A DNA stretch of 64,000 nucleotides, taken from NCBI GenBank assembly GCA_025677835.1, contig JAIXMR010000090.1:22501-86500 (forward strand), given 5' to 3'. The DNA comes from Sporodiniella umbellata. Lineage: Eukaryota; Mucoromycota; Mucoromycetes; Mucorales; Rhizopodaceae. Below, in pieces: positions 1 to 10,243 of this stretch. Under the pieces are notes generated by a model. That model did no database searches and was not told the DNA's origin. It saw nothing but the letters and a program-made list of their open reading frames with translations. The position numbers were made by a program, and so were the translations under genes. Numbering within the stretch: position 1 is the first letter of the stretch; the number at the start of each line of letters is the position of its first letter.

Positions 1-869
1 TTTCTGCAACAATTGCTGTTTTAGCTGATGGTGTTGAATCTGAGAGGGGGGTGCGGAAGAGGTGGAGGCGTTGGACTTACGTTTGGCTTCAGAAGAGGGT
101 GGTACGGACGGACCTGGACGGTAACCATAGTTACCCCACTCAGGTCTCTGGGGATGGCCTGAGGAAGGTGGGGTGGGTATTCCTCGACCGTACTGTGATC
201 CGTTCAGATAGGCAGCATAGTGAGGAGAAGGCTGGGCAGGCGATTGTTCGGGTATTGGCGGTGCCACGAGCCCAGGTGGTCCTTGCGTATGCGCGTTCAT
301 AATACCGCCAAAATAGTTGGAGCCAGGCCCGATCGTGGGAGGTGGCTGATGAGGTGCCTGTGATGGTGGTTGCTGTTGCTGGGGAGTGGGAGGGGGAGGA
401 ATAGGATGTAATGGAATAGTGGAAGAACCTGAGGGCATACGTGTTTCGATCTGTTGACGAAGCCTGCTGATCTCATCTTCATATCTAAGGAGACACACAT
501 AAAAATAATCATAATAAATATACCCCCCCTCCTAGACAAATCCATCGATAGAAAGTAAAAATAAAGCTTACTGTTTCTTTTGGTTTTGCTGAGTACGTTC
601 GAGTTCAAGTAGACTCTGCTGAAAGCTATTCATCTCTGATATTTGTTGATTCACTAATTCCATAAACGCTCATTAAGAACCAGATGAACCTTCATGACTT
701 GTTTATATATATATATATAAATACTTTTATGTTCAAAGTCATCTCGCTGTGTTTTGCACACATACAGTTCTTGTGATAATTGCTCAAAATCGTTTCGTAT
801 TGTCTCCAACATTTCTAAAATGCGGTTTTGTGGTGCAGGCACCATAGGTCGATGGTTGTAAACTGACAT
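1..869 (-). CDS. TUP1: Tup1-type transcriptional corepressor, N-terminal part (cut by window edge)
   Basis: Corepressor that oligomerises through an N-terminal helix and is recruited by DNA-binding repressors. Three exons are visible: 869-725, 653-572 and 484-1; the gene continues beyond base 1. The start MSVYNHRPMVPAPQNR and the following helix (ILEMLETIRNDFEQLSQEL) match the fungal Tup1 tetramerisation domain. Exon 3 continues the helix (QYEDEISRLRQQIETR) and then becomes a Pro/Gln-rich linker, as in Tup1 before its WD40 propeller. The propeller itself lies outside the window. Both introns (724-654, 571-485) have GT...AG ends and keep frame; exon 2 encodes Gln-rich helix. I chose the ATG at 869 because the conserved N-terminus begins exactly there; an in-frame upstream stretch is low-complexity. 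The WD40 part cannot be checked here. Confidence 0.88.
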
Positions 870-906
870 TCTTTTTTTTTTTCTTATTATTTCTGAATTA
901 TATTCC

Positions 907-935
<29 letters not shown>
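907..935. repeat. A29 homopolymer
   Basis: An uninterrupted A run about 40 bp upstream of the TUP1 start. A second run of 34 A lies at 1449-1482. Confidence 0.9.
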
Positions 936-937
<2 letters not shown>

Positions 938-968
938 AAGAAAGAAAACGGTATGAATATCACTATTA

Positions 969-971
<3 letters not shown>

Positions 972-1036
<65 letters not shown>

Positions 1037-1049
1037 GTTATTATTATTT
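972..1049. repeat. ATT trinucleotide microsatellite
   Basis: About 25 copies of a TTA/ATT unit with one or two GTT interruptions, in the TUP1/CP2 intergenic region. Confidence 0.9.
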
Positions 1050-1448
1050 TTACGCGTTTCACTAAAGCTGAATTTTATTACACAGCGTTTATTCTGATTC
1101 TAACCTCCTTTTTTCTGGGTTGAATAAATAAATACAAATGCCTGGGCTATTTTCTGTTAGCGTTGAGACTTTTATAAAAAAAAAAAAAAAAAAAGGGAGG
1201 GCGGGGAGAGAGTAATCTCTAGGTGTGTGTAAGTTTGACTAAAGAGCGAAAGAAAGAAACGTAAAAAAAAACTGCTTTTTGTTATTTTCCACAGACTTGG
1301 ATCTCTCTTTTTTCTTTTACAGTACGTGTCAGCCAAGAATAGAGTAAATCTTGAGTGAAAACAAAGGGAAATAAGAGAGGAATGGCTTGAACATTGGAGT
1401 GAAGGTGTGTGACAAAGACCTTGATGAACGCCACTTTTTTATATACTG

Positions 1449-1483
<35 letters not shown>

Positions 1484-1916
1484 GTATACGCCACTTTAAA
1501 CTCTGTAGAGAATCCACGTCATCGTTGTTTGAAGGGGAGAGTGCGTGTGGTCTGTACTACGATTGAGGCCAGCAACTCCGCCCTGCTACGTTTCATTGAA
1601 TCCCAAAAGCGTGTGCCTAGGTGGATGTGGGTAAATCAAGTTGTTTGAAGCGTTGTTTTAGTCACAAAGATGGCAAAAAAAAAAAAAAAAAAAACAAAAG
1701 AAAAAAAAAAAAACGCGTTCAAGGTTCGTTTGATGTTTTTATTTCAATCCCCCCCGTCTCTTTGTTTTAACCCCTTTTTAAGGTTTTTGAACAAAGACAA
1801 TAAAAATAAGGGATCAGCCTAAAAAAAAAAAGAGATGCTTTGTAAAGGCTTTAGAAATAACAATGTCACTCATTGTAAGTAAACAAGATTATTTCTGGTT
1901 ATGGATTGTTGACAGG

Positions 1917-1947
<31 letters not shown>

Positions 1948-2033
1948 TTTATATGGCCTTCTTCTTCTCAACTCTTTTTTCCTCTCTTTTTTCTTTATTC
2001 ATTTTTTTTTTTTTTTTTTTTTTTTGAATTTTG

Positions 2034-3304
2034 ATGGAAAACCAATTGAATCCACAGAGGATGACGGTTGAATCGCGTACGTCCTGTACAAGGTAAAGAG
2101 GAATGAGATGAGAAACAAAGGGACTGACAACAAGTGTAGACGGATTCGTTACGACGTATGTTTAGAAGGTAAATAAGAAGAGCCAAGATTGTTTGCTGAA
2201 AAGTTGTAGCGCCCACAGCAGCGGCACAGAAAGCGGATGAGGGGCCAATGACCTATCTCAACAAGGGACAGTACTACACGGTTGTACTGAAAGACATGGA
2301 TCGCTGGGAGGGAGAGATTACGAGTAGTTTGGTATTGACGTTTCATGAAGAGATCCATCGGGCAGATACAAGCAATTTTTGGAAATTTTGGTTAAGCCAT
2401 CAACCGGAAGCAGAAAGTGCGCGAGCGATCGAGTTGGGTAACAGAGACAACCGTTATGCTATTTGTTTAAACCACCGTTTTTTTTTTTTTTTCTAGATCC
2501 GACGAAATCCAATACGACGCAGATGATCGATTCCGGTCTCTTTGATCGGGTAAGTTTTCGTTGGTATGGACATGTGGGTGCTACGGTTCATGTGAGATTG
2601 AATTGTCTGTCAACGGATTTTTCGCGTATTAAAGGGGTGAAAGGGATTCCGCTCCGGCTGCAGATCGAGAGCGGAGCGGAAGAAGGGAGAGAGAAGATGT
2701 ACTGCCGAATCAAACTCTTTCGGGACAAAGGGGCTGAGCGAAAGAACAAGGATGATACAAAGCATATCGAACGTCAGCTGGAAAAACTGAGGGGGAAACA
2801 TGGCGAGCCCCATCCGTTCTGGCTGGCTTATTCCCCCATCACGCCCGTCACACTGTTTCGCGAATGGGCCGAAGCGGAGGCTCTGCCATCCCTCTGTCTG
2901 AGCACAACCACATCACCGATCGGACCTGATCCACCCCATCGACGCCGACGTGTGGCTAGTAAAATCAATAAGCTTTCATGATTAGGATTGTTAACCAACT
3001 CTTCCCTCTTTTTTTTTAACTAGAACTCAGTTTGTTAGTCAGATTTGAATCGCATGATGTCTATCGAGCCATCTACCTTCAACAGCTGACAGTTCAAGAA
3101 CTGACCGAGAAAATCCTTGAAAGAACCCATTACACGCAGCCGGTCAAACAAGTCTTTCGACGTTTTAAACAACCTGAACGTGAGGAAATCTTGGTGCAGA
3201 TGGAAGATGCCATCGTACAACAGATGAAAGACGAACAAGACCTTCTTGTCCATACGCAGGAAAACAAAGATGATTTTTCTCTCACCTTGATCCTGACCTT
3301 TTAA
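2034..3304 (+). CDS. CP2/grainyhead-family transcription factor
   Basis: Sequence-specific DNA-binding factor of the CP2/LSF/grainyhead family; fungal members have been linked to cell-wall and conidial separation genes. Five exons: 2034-2092, 2140-2168, 2210-2437, 2497-2958, 3024-3304 (352 aa). The DNA-binding core contains TYLNKGQYYTV (about residue 44) and NCLSTDFSRIKGVKGIPLRL followed by CRIKLFRDKGAERK, the family signature. The last exon encodes the separate C-terminal module (SHDVYRAIYL ... EEILVQMEDAIVQQ) seen in fungal CP2 proteins. Exon 2 is only 29 nt. Intron 1 carries a CTGAC branch site. The ATG at 2034 is the first Met in frame with the spliced product; it follows a long T run, so an upstream non-coding or coding exon cannot be excluded. 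Confidence 0.88.
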
Positions 3305-3975
3305 GAATAAACGCTCCAATGCATGACTTTTTTTTTTTTTTAATGATTTTACTGTTGATGCATAGCCTATGCTATCCAAGCGTTTCCAAACGGGTGGTCA
3401 TGCATGATTTCCCCTCCCCCCCCTCTTAAGCCAATGATGCTCATGTAAAGCTTGCTGATGAATAAGCGCATAGACAAAGAATGGATCACCGCATAAAGGA
3501 ACGTTTGATCCAAACATTACCTGATAGACGCGTTCATTCAAACCCTGCTCATACCAACAGAGGGTCTTGTCTTTTCTTACCCCGCATCACACGGTTCCAT
3601 TGACAAGCACTTTTTTGACGTCACCCTCATTTTTGATGAGTTATAAAAGGAAGAAAATGATTAGAATGGAAGCGATTTCTAGAATTCAACTTCAAAACAC
3701 ATGGCAGAGAGACAAAGACCGAAAAAACGGATCTACAGAACCCAGGGTAATCTCGACACAAGCTGAGTCATGGATGGAAAAAAAAAAAAAAAAAAAAAGT
3801 ACACACACAAGGGCAGATTTCGTGCTAGAGTGATGGAATGATGCCATGGTTATTTTCCCAGATTAGAAAAATGGAGAGAAAGAGTGAAATGCTTTTGGAT
3901 AGAACCTCTTTTTTTTTTTTTTTTTTTTCTCACAGCAAGCGAAACGCTACCAACGGACCTTCAAACCCAGCCCAC

Positions 3976-4018
<43 letters not shown>

Positions 4019-4311
4019 GATTAGTTTTTCCGTGTGGGTTTGCATAGACGCAGAAAAATAAAGTATGATTTTTACCTAATTTGGTCATTCGCTTCTGTCT
4101 GCAGATGTGGATATAAAAAGCATTTTTTTTTCTTTTTTTTTTTTTTTTTTTTTTTTTTTTCTTTACTCTCTCTTTTTTTTTTTTTATATCTATTTTTTCT
4201 TTTCTAAAAGAAAAGTCAACCGAAAACCCACCCTCGTTATTTATCGTTTTGTTATCATCGATTTTGTTTAAAGAAGAAGACTACAATAAACGTAGTCATA
4301 GGAATAGTAAG
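3305..4311. other. gene-free intergenic region with CA repeat
   Basis: Contains T/A runs and a CA microsatellite at about 3978-4014. Open frames in it (for example 3567-3833) run into homopolymers and show no family features. Probably the CP2 3' region plus the arrestin promoter. Confidence 0.55.
3978..4014. repeat. CA dinucleotide microsatellite
   Basis: About 18 CA units, perfect, upstream of the arrestin gene. Confidence 0.9.
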
Positions 4312-5448
4312 ATGATATCGACCTTGATTGGAAACAAGGACCCAAACCTTCAATTTGAAATTCTGGTCTATCCGCAATATCAAAACGAGCATGGACAGCC
4401 GATGTGTTATCCAGGCTCAGTGATGGAAGGGGTAGTGAAGGTGACGAATAGGGTGCGTATGCCTCTTCATCATATCAAGCTTGTATTTAAAGCGACCGAG
4501 CGAGTGAATTACGACGCGATGGGATGGGAAAAGAGCAAGACGACCGACGATCGATTGTTTGCGGTACGTACGGTACTGTGGGGATTGCCTGTGGGTACAC
4601 ATGTACCTTACGAGCTATGGCCTGTGTTAGAGACGGGAGAACATCTTTTTCCGTTTACTTGTCAAATGCCTGTCATCAACTTCCCACCCAGTTTTGGTCA
4701 TCACCTGATCGCCACCGCCTTTCATATGATCGTTTCGGTTGAACGCCCATCCCAGGCACCTCTGCTATCTAAGCCTATCACGCTTCAGTTTCACCCTATC
4801 ATTGAAACCATGCCGGTCAAGAATCTTCATGCGCTCGTACAAGACATCCGCCTGACCCAACACCTCTCAGCCCAGGTCTCGATCCCTCGCCTGGCGTACG
4901 ATGTGTACGAACCCGGCCTGACCATACCACTCCATCTCTTGATCTCCCAACCCTATCAAGAAGCCAGTCATACCTTATCCCATCTTCAAGCCTCACTCAA
5001 ACGTACTTACCAAATCAACTATAAATCTTTCTCCCGGCGAGAAACGACCACCCTCGTCAGTCGTTCGGTTCAAAAACTCGCCTCCAACACACTCACCTTG
5101 GCCCTCAGGCCCCAGCTACCCCTCGAACCTACCCTCACTTACTCTCATCATCTCTCCATTCAATATCGACTCGTCTTGACCGCGAAAGTACGCCACGGTC
5201 CTCTCAATCTCAAAAAGAAACTATTGGACTTGCCCATCACCCTCGGTACTTTACCTCCTGGCATCGCTGCTCCCAGACAGCTCGAACCTTATTCATCTCT
5301 GGTCGAGAACAGAGCCCATGCTTTCTCAAAACCTACCTTTCTCAGACCAGAACCCATTCAGGATGACGATTGCTTACCTCCTTACGAAAGTGAATCCATT
5401 CCACCTTCTTATCATACCATTCTACCTTCCATCCCTTCTGTCTATTAA
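4312..5448 (+). CDS. alpha-arrestin (arrestin-related trafficking adaptor)
   Basis: Single-exon protein of 378 aa with an arrestin-like N domain (residues about 10-150: GSVMEGVVKVTNRVRMPLHH ... VPYELWPVL) and C domain (about 165-325). The tail carries LPPYESES and PPSYH, proline/tyrosine motifs of the PPxY type that recruit Nedd4/Rsp5 ubiquitin ligases in yeast alpha-arrestins. The inferred role is to bring the ligase to plasma-membrane transporters for endocytosis. Start: the frame is open back to 4249, but only through non-ATG codons, and the first ATG is at 4312. The arrestin fold starts soon after (about residue 10), which supports this start. The stop is followed at once by a CT repeat and a T25 run. 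Confidence 0.85.
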   Translation: MISTLIGNKDPNLQFEILVYPQYQNEHGQPMCYPGSVMEGVVKVTNRVRMPLHHIKLVFKATERVNYDAMGWEKSKTTDDRLFAVRTVLWGLPVGTHVPYELWPVLETGEHLFPFTCQMPVINFPPSFGHHLIATAFHMIVSVERPSQAPLLSKPITLQFHPIIETMPVKNLHALVQDIRLTQHLSAQVSIPRLAYDVYEPGLTIPLHLLISQPYQEASHTLSHLQASLKRTYQINYKSFSRRETTTLVSRSVQKLASNTLTLALRPQLPLEPTLTYSHHLSIQYRLVLTAKVRHGPLNLKKKLLDLPITLGTLPPGIAAPRQLEPYSSLVENRAHAFSKPTFLRPEPIQDDDCLPPYESESIPPSYHTILPSIPSVY

Positions 5449-5450
5449 AT

Positions 5451-5495
5451 TCTCTCTCTCTCTCTCTCTCTTTTTTTTTTTTTTTTTTTTTTTTT
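5451..5495. repeat. CT repeat followed by T25
   Basis: Ten CT units then about 25 T, starting two bases after the arrestin stop codon, so it is probably in the 3' UTR. Confidence 0.85.
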
Positions 5496-5546
5496 CACCG
5501 GATGATGTGTTGATAAAAACGATGGGTTTATTCAAATGTATATGTA

Positions 5547-5582
5547 TATCTATCTATCTATCTATCTATAGATAGATAGATA
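5547..5582. repeat. palindromic TATC/GATA microsatellite
   Basis: Five to six TATC units turn directly into GATA units, giving an inverted repeat that can form a perfect short hairpin. Confidence 0.85.
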
Positions 5583-5703
5583 TGAGGGTATTTAAGATCA
5601 AAAAGATGAAGTGTAAATAAATAGATTCAAAAAGAGGAGGGGGGGCCATAAAGAAAATAATAAAAAATTATAAAAAAAAAAAAAAAAAATTATAAATGAA
5701 AAA

Positions 5704-5708
<5 letters not shown>

Positions 5709-5768
<60 letters not shown>
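5709..5768. repeat. TG dinucleotide microsatellite
   Basis: About 30 TG units; a purine-rich tract with G8-G10 runs follows at about 5834-5872. Both lie just downstream of the Nrg1-like stop codon. Confidence 0.9.
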
Positions 5769-5769
<1 letters not shown>

Positions 5770-5881
5770 AAATGATAAGCGTTTGCTTTTTTTAAAAAAA
5801 AGAAAATAAATTTACATAGTAAAGGCATAGATAGGGGGGGGGAGAAAAAAGAGAGGGAGGGGGGGGGGGGAGGGCTTATGC

Positions 5882-6461
5882 TTAGTAGGTATAATGTTTT
5901 GCGCCGTGAGGAGCATGGACGATGGGGAATAAAAATGGTTTTTGGTGTGTAGGTGACAATGCCATGGAGGGAAGGGGAGCGTAGGGAGGCGAGGGCGGTA
6001 ACGAGGGATAGGCGGGCGGTGAAGACGATGGCACTGGCCACAGAGGAGATGGAAAGGCGGGCGATGGCAAATAAGGCTCAGGAGGGGTGAGCGGTGCAGA
6101 GGTGAGATAGGGATTGGGGTGGTTGTAGTAATAGTATCGGTTTCTTCTGGACTTGGAAGAAGTATGGGTTCTATAATGTTGCATCATATTGTCCTGTCGA
6201 GAGAATCGACTGTGACAACCTGGATATAAACAGAAAAAGTTCTTTTCTCCCGTATGGATTCTGAAATGTCTCGCGAGATGGCCACTAAAAAAACAACAAA
6301 GATCAGTACGTGTTGGCGCCCCCTCAAGAGACTTACCTAGTGGTAAAGCTTTTGGGACATTCTGTGCAATGGTATTTGCGTTTCTTTTGAGTGTCTTTTT
6401 CGTCGTTTAACAAATTGACTTGTTTTCCTTTTGAGTTCACAACAGATAAATGGCGAGTCAT
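5882..6461 (-). CDS. Nrg1-like C2H2 zinc-finger repressor
   Basis: Two exons, 6461-6337 and 6284-5882 (175 aa), joined by a 52-nt intron that splits a Ser codon inside finger 1. The two tandem C2H2 fingers read YHCTECPKSFTTSGHLARHF and FFCLYPGCHSRFSRQDNMMQ, with a TGEKN linker. This is the spacing and recognition-helix set of the yeast Nrg1/Nrg2 group, glucose- and filamentation-related repressors that recruit Tup1-Ssn6. The C-terminal tail is Pro/Ser-rich with several PSPP-type runs. The start is the first ATG of the exon (6461). A possible 5' non-coding exon ending in a GTAAGT donor lies near 6577. The protein is shorter than yeast Nrg1. Confidence 0.78.
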
Positions 6462-6685
6462 GTTTGGGTTCAAGAAAGAAAGAGAATGGATAGGGTAAAA
6501 GAAAGCAGAAGTATATAAAAAAAAAAAAAAAAAATACTCGCTTTCTTTTATAGACAATCTGACAGAATACCTACTTACGCAGCATTTCAGTGCCAACAGA
6601 CTCTTATTTCTTAACTTGGGATCGCCCTTTATTAATAAACGTGGTATTACAGGTGCTATATAAAAAAAAAAAAAAAGGTGGCGAA

Positions 6686-6716
<31 letters not shown>

Positions 6717-7070
6717 GCCTTTTCTCTATTTTTATTAAAAACGTGGGAGATGCATTGATTTCCCGCTAAATGATTGTAATCACTCTTTTTTTTTTTTTCT
6801 TTTACAAATAAAGGGTTCTTTCATTGAGTTTTGTCTCCCTCTCTTTCACAGTCGACTTGTGTTTCACACGTCGACGCTTTGGGAACAAAAGGAGGCTTTC
6901 AGGATAGAATTTTTGGAAAATAGAATTAGAATTTATCCTAGCCAATCAAAAACATACATTCGAGAATACTCTACACGCACACCTCGTTCAGATAGGACTT
7001 GTTCACCTCATCAACAAATCCATGATAATTACGAGTACAATAAATAAACAAAACAAAAAAAAAAGCAGCT

Positions 7071-7103
<33 letters not shown>

Positions 7104-8009
7104 GTAACAATTCAACATCTATGAAATGAAGAAAACTGGTTTTTTAACAAGTCCGTTTTATTCAAAGAGTGTTTTGTTTAGAAAAAGAAAATAGATTGAA
7201 AATGACCTCCAATTGACTTTGAACTGTAACAGAAGGTAGAGAAGAAAGGATGCACGAATCAGAGATATCAAGATTTCCTTAGCAGGTAACAAGTACAAGA
7301 AAGGTGAGTACAATTTATGTCATTTGAACTGTTTTTTTTTTTTTTTTTTTTTTGGGGGACACATCCAGCTACAGAAATCGTTCTATAGAAGCGTCTATTG
7401 AAAACAGGCCACTGCCATTCAAACGCGATGGACCTAAACACATGGCGTTTGGAGACAACAGGGACAATGATTTGAACTCAGTAAACAATGAAAACGCATG
7501 TGCTCAAAAGGTGATGACGAGAGCTCATCAAAACACTTGGGCTGTTCTTTATTTTTATCCTGAAATGTTTTAATTGCTGTATTTTAAAAAAAAAAAAACG
7601 ACCCTTTTGCAAGAAGCTCTTCAACACATGTCGTATTCGGTCGATCAATATGAGTTACAAAACAGAATGCATTGATAAAATGTCACTTGCGTCTAATAGA
7701 AAATATCCTGGAAAGAATGCTTGCTTGTTTTATCATACCACCTCAATCTACTCATTTTCGATTCGTCTAAAAGAAACCCTTGTTAACGAACGATACCTGC
7801 TTTTATCGATATACCTCAACCATGTCTCTACCATACTTGATTCATTTAGAGAACACATTCTATTCACTCAAATCGAAAAACAATAATAAAAAAGGATGCA
7901 TGCACACAATTATTGTCATGCAACGCTATTAAAATCTATCTTTGTAAAAAACTTCAATGTTATTTTGCCTATTTTGGGCCCTTTGTTTGGTATATTTTAA
8001 ACCAACCAC

Positions 8010-8052
<43 letters not shown>

Positions 8053-8805
8053 GATTGTGTCACGCTTGTGGATTTACACAAAAAGGGTTCAATAAGGTCT
8101 TTTTCTAAAAATAAATCCAAAAATCTTTTTGTGGAAACAACCAAGAAAGAACCGTATTCACTCTCACGTTTTTATTACTATTCTTATTCTTATTCTTATT
8201 ACTGCCTTACCCTTTATCTGGTTATGGTAACCCACCAATCAAAGAGAGAAAGTCTAGAATAAGCATCGCATCGAAATCAGGTACCATTTTAATATAAACA
8301 AGAAAGGCGTTGATTGGTCTGTGGAGATCTTTTATAAGCTTTGTGCCACCACCTATGAGAATAAGCTGTCTTCAGTAGAACAATAGAGCAAAGTATTTCT
8401 CCATACCTCGTTTTATTCTTTTTTTTTTGGTTTTTTTTTGGCTTTTTGGTGCTTTACATGTGTTTCTGTCCAATGTCTATCTTTTTTTTTTTTTTTTTTT
8501 TTTTTGGTTGGATGGATTACAAAGTCTATCCGTTTACCCCAAATGACTCTTATTTAGACTTTTTTTTTTTTTTTCATAGCCTTTGCTAACATTACTACAA
8601 GCTCCCATTCTAATGTTGATGTATTGTTTTAATTTATTTTAGCACCAAAAAAGAAGGTTAGCGCCTTCAAGCACACGTTTGCAAACTGAGCCACACCTTA
8701 AAATCTATACCCACCTTGACAAGACATCCCTTCATCCTACTTGGTTTTAATCAAGAACACAAGCGATAGGAGATAATCTCAATTCTAAACAGACGTTGGA
8801 ATTGA

Positions 8806-8838
<33 letters not shown>

Positions 8839-10243
8839 CGGGACGTATACAGTCTTGTTTTCCGGAAAGGAGATAATAATAATATAAAAAATGTCTGTTA
8901 TTGTTTTACATTGCAGCACAGGAGCTATCTCCAAAAAAAGGAATCAAGGTTTCCAATCACTGACCAAAAATACTTATAGACTTTCTAATCTATGCTACTA
9001 AATAGTTTCATGGATATAAATCTTGACTCCTTTCTGTAAAAGGCGAACGCTTATATTAGGTTTCTTCATTAATTTTACTTTGGTGAACCTTAAAAAAAAA
9101 AGGTTTTCTTTTTGACAGCCTTACTTTGATTCAACTATTCTCCCCCCCATGATAAAACATATGTCTATTGAGGTTTTAATATAAAAAGCTTTTTTTTTTT
9201 TTTTTTTAAGGAGGTGAAAAATAAGCAGAAAAGTTAAACTTTACTTTTTCCCTCCTTTTTAAAAGTTTGGATACTAGATGAGCTCTTTTTTTTTTTTTTG
9301 GCTGAGAGGTTTTAGAAACCAACTATCTACGCGATTTATATCTCGTGTAACAACACGCTAGACCAGAATATGCTTGCTTTTGAACCAATAAAGACTTTTG
9401 TTTGTGCATTGACACGAGATTCTATTATAAAACCATACCTAACGCTTAAAAAGACATTGTCGTGCTTTGTCTGTAACGAGACTGAATCTTAAAAGAAGTG
9501 ATATAAGTTTTCCCCTGTTTCTTTGGTAGCCATAGAGTGTTTTTTTTTTTTAAAAAAAAAAAAACTCGTCTACTTTGGTTTTTACTTCAAAAATGCATAC
9601 ACATGTATGTATGTATAGATATCTAATTATTAAATGTCCCTTCCCTTCCCCCCCCCCTTTTTTTTTTTTTTTTTCAAAGAACAAGCAATACGTATTAGAA
9701 TAACGCCAGTTTTATATACATAATCCATTCACGTAATATATCCAAAAAAAAAAAAAAAAAAAAAAAAGCGATTACTTTTTTTTTTATTAACAAAGTAGTA
9801 CTCACCAAAAGAGTAAAGAGAATACTCGTAGAAACAATCAAGAAAAGTGTTTATAAAATAGGCTATCCTCTATCTCTCTCCCCCCCCCCCCCTCCTTTCT
9901 TTTTAATGAGTACAAAAGATGGCTTTAATAGTACGTTGGTATGATAAGCGACAACCACTGTTTTTTCTTTTTTTTGTTAGTGTCTCGGAAACAACAAGTA
10001 AAAAACAGTTTTTACAAAAATGTTTGTGATCCCTCCCCTTGATTTTGTTACTACTGACTGTGTATGAAAAAAGTTAATGGCCATGAGACAAATGAAACCC
10101 AGCTATTATAGAACATTGTGTTCTTTATTGTCTTTATTCATTTTTTTCCTTTCTTATACACACGCTTTTTTATTTTTATTTTTATTTATTCTTATTCGTC
10201 TCTCTGCCATATATACATCTGTAATTTATTTTTTTCTGCAGGA
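6462..10243. other. 3.8 kb gene-free divergent region
   Basis: Between the 5' ends of the Nrg1-like gene and AP-2 mu. It is AT-rich with more than a dozen A or T runs of 12-35 nt (for example near 7080, 8011, 8482, 9742). Open frames of 60-100 codons at 6859, 7352, 7650 and 7957 contain no recognisable domain, and the last is mostly poly-Lys from an A run. No tRNA was found by eye. A 5' UTR intron acceptor of AP-2 mu ends at 10241. Confidence 0.5.

Larger units (their letters stand above)
870..2033. other. gene-free divergent intergenic region
   Basis: This stretch lies between the 5' ends of TUP1 (-) and the CP2 factor (+), so it should carry both promoters. It holds long A/T homopolymers and an ATT microsatellite. 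Short open frames here are made of Lys/Phe runs from these tracts. I see no conserved gene or RNA. Confidence 0.6.

Noticed and set aside
4249..4311. N-terminal extension of the arrestin
   Set aside because: No ATG in this stretch; the frame is open only by chance and the arrestin fold begins after the ATG at 4312.
7957..8262. 101-codon open frame with poly-Lys
   Set aside because: Most of it is the translation of an A run and a TTC/TTA repeat; no domain or codon bias.
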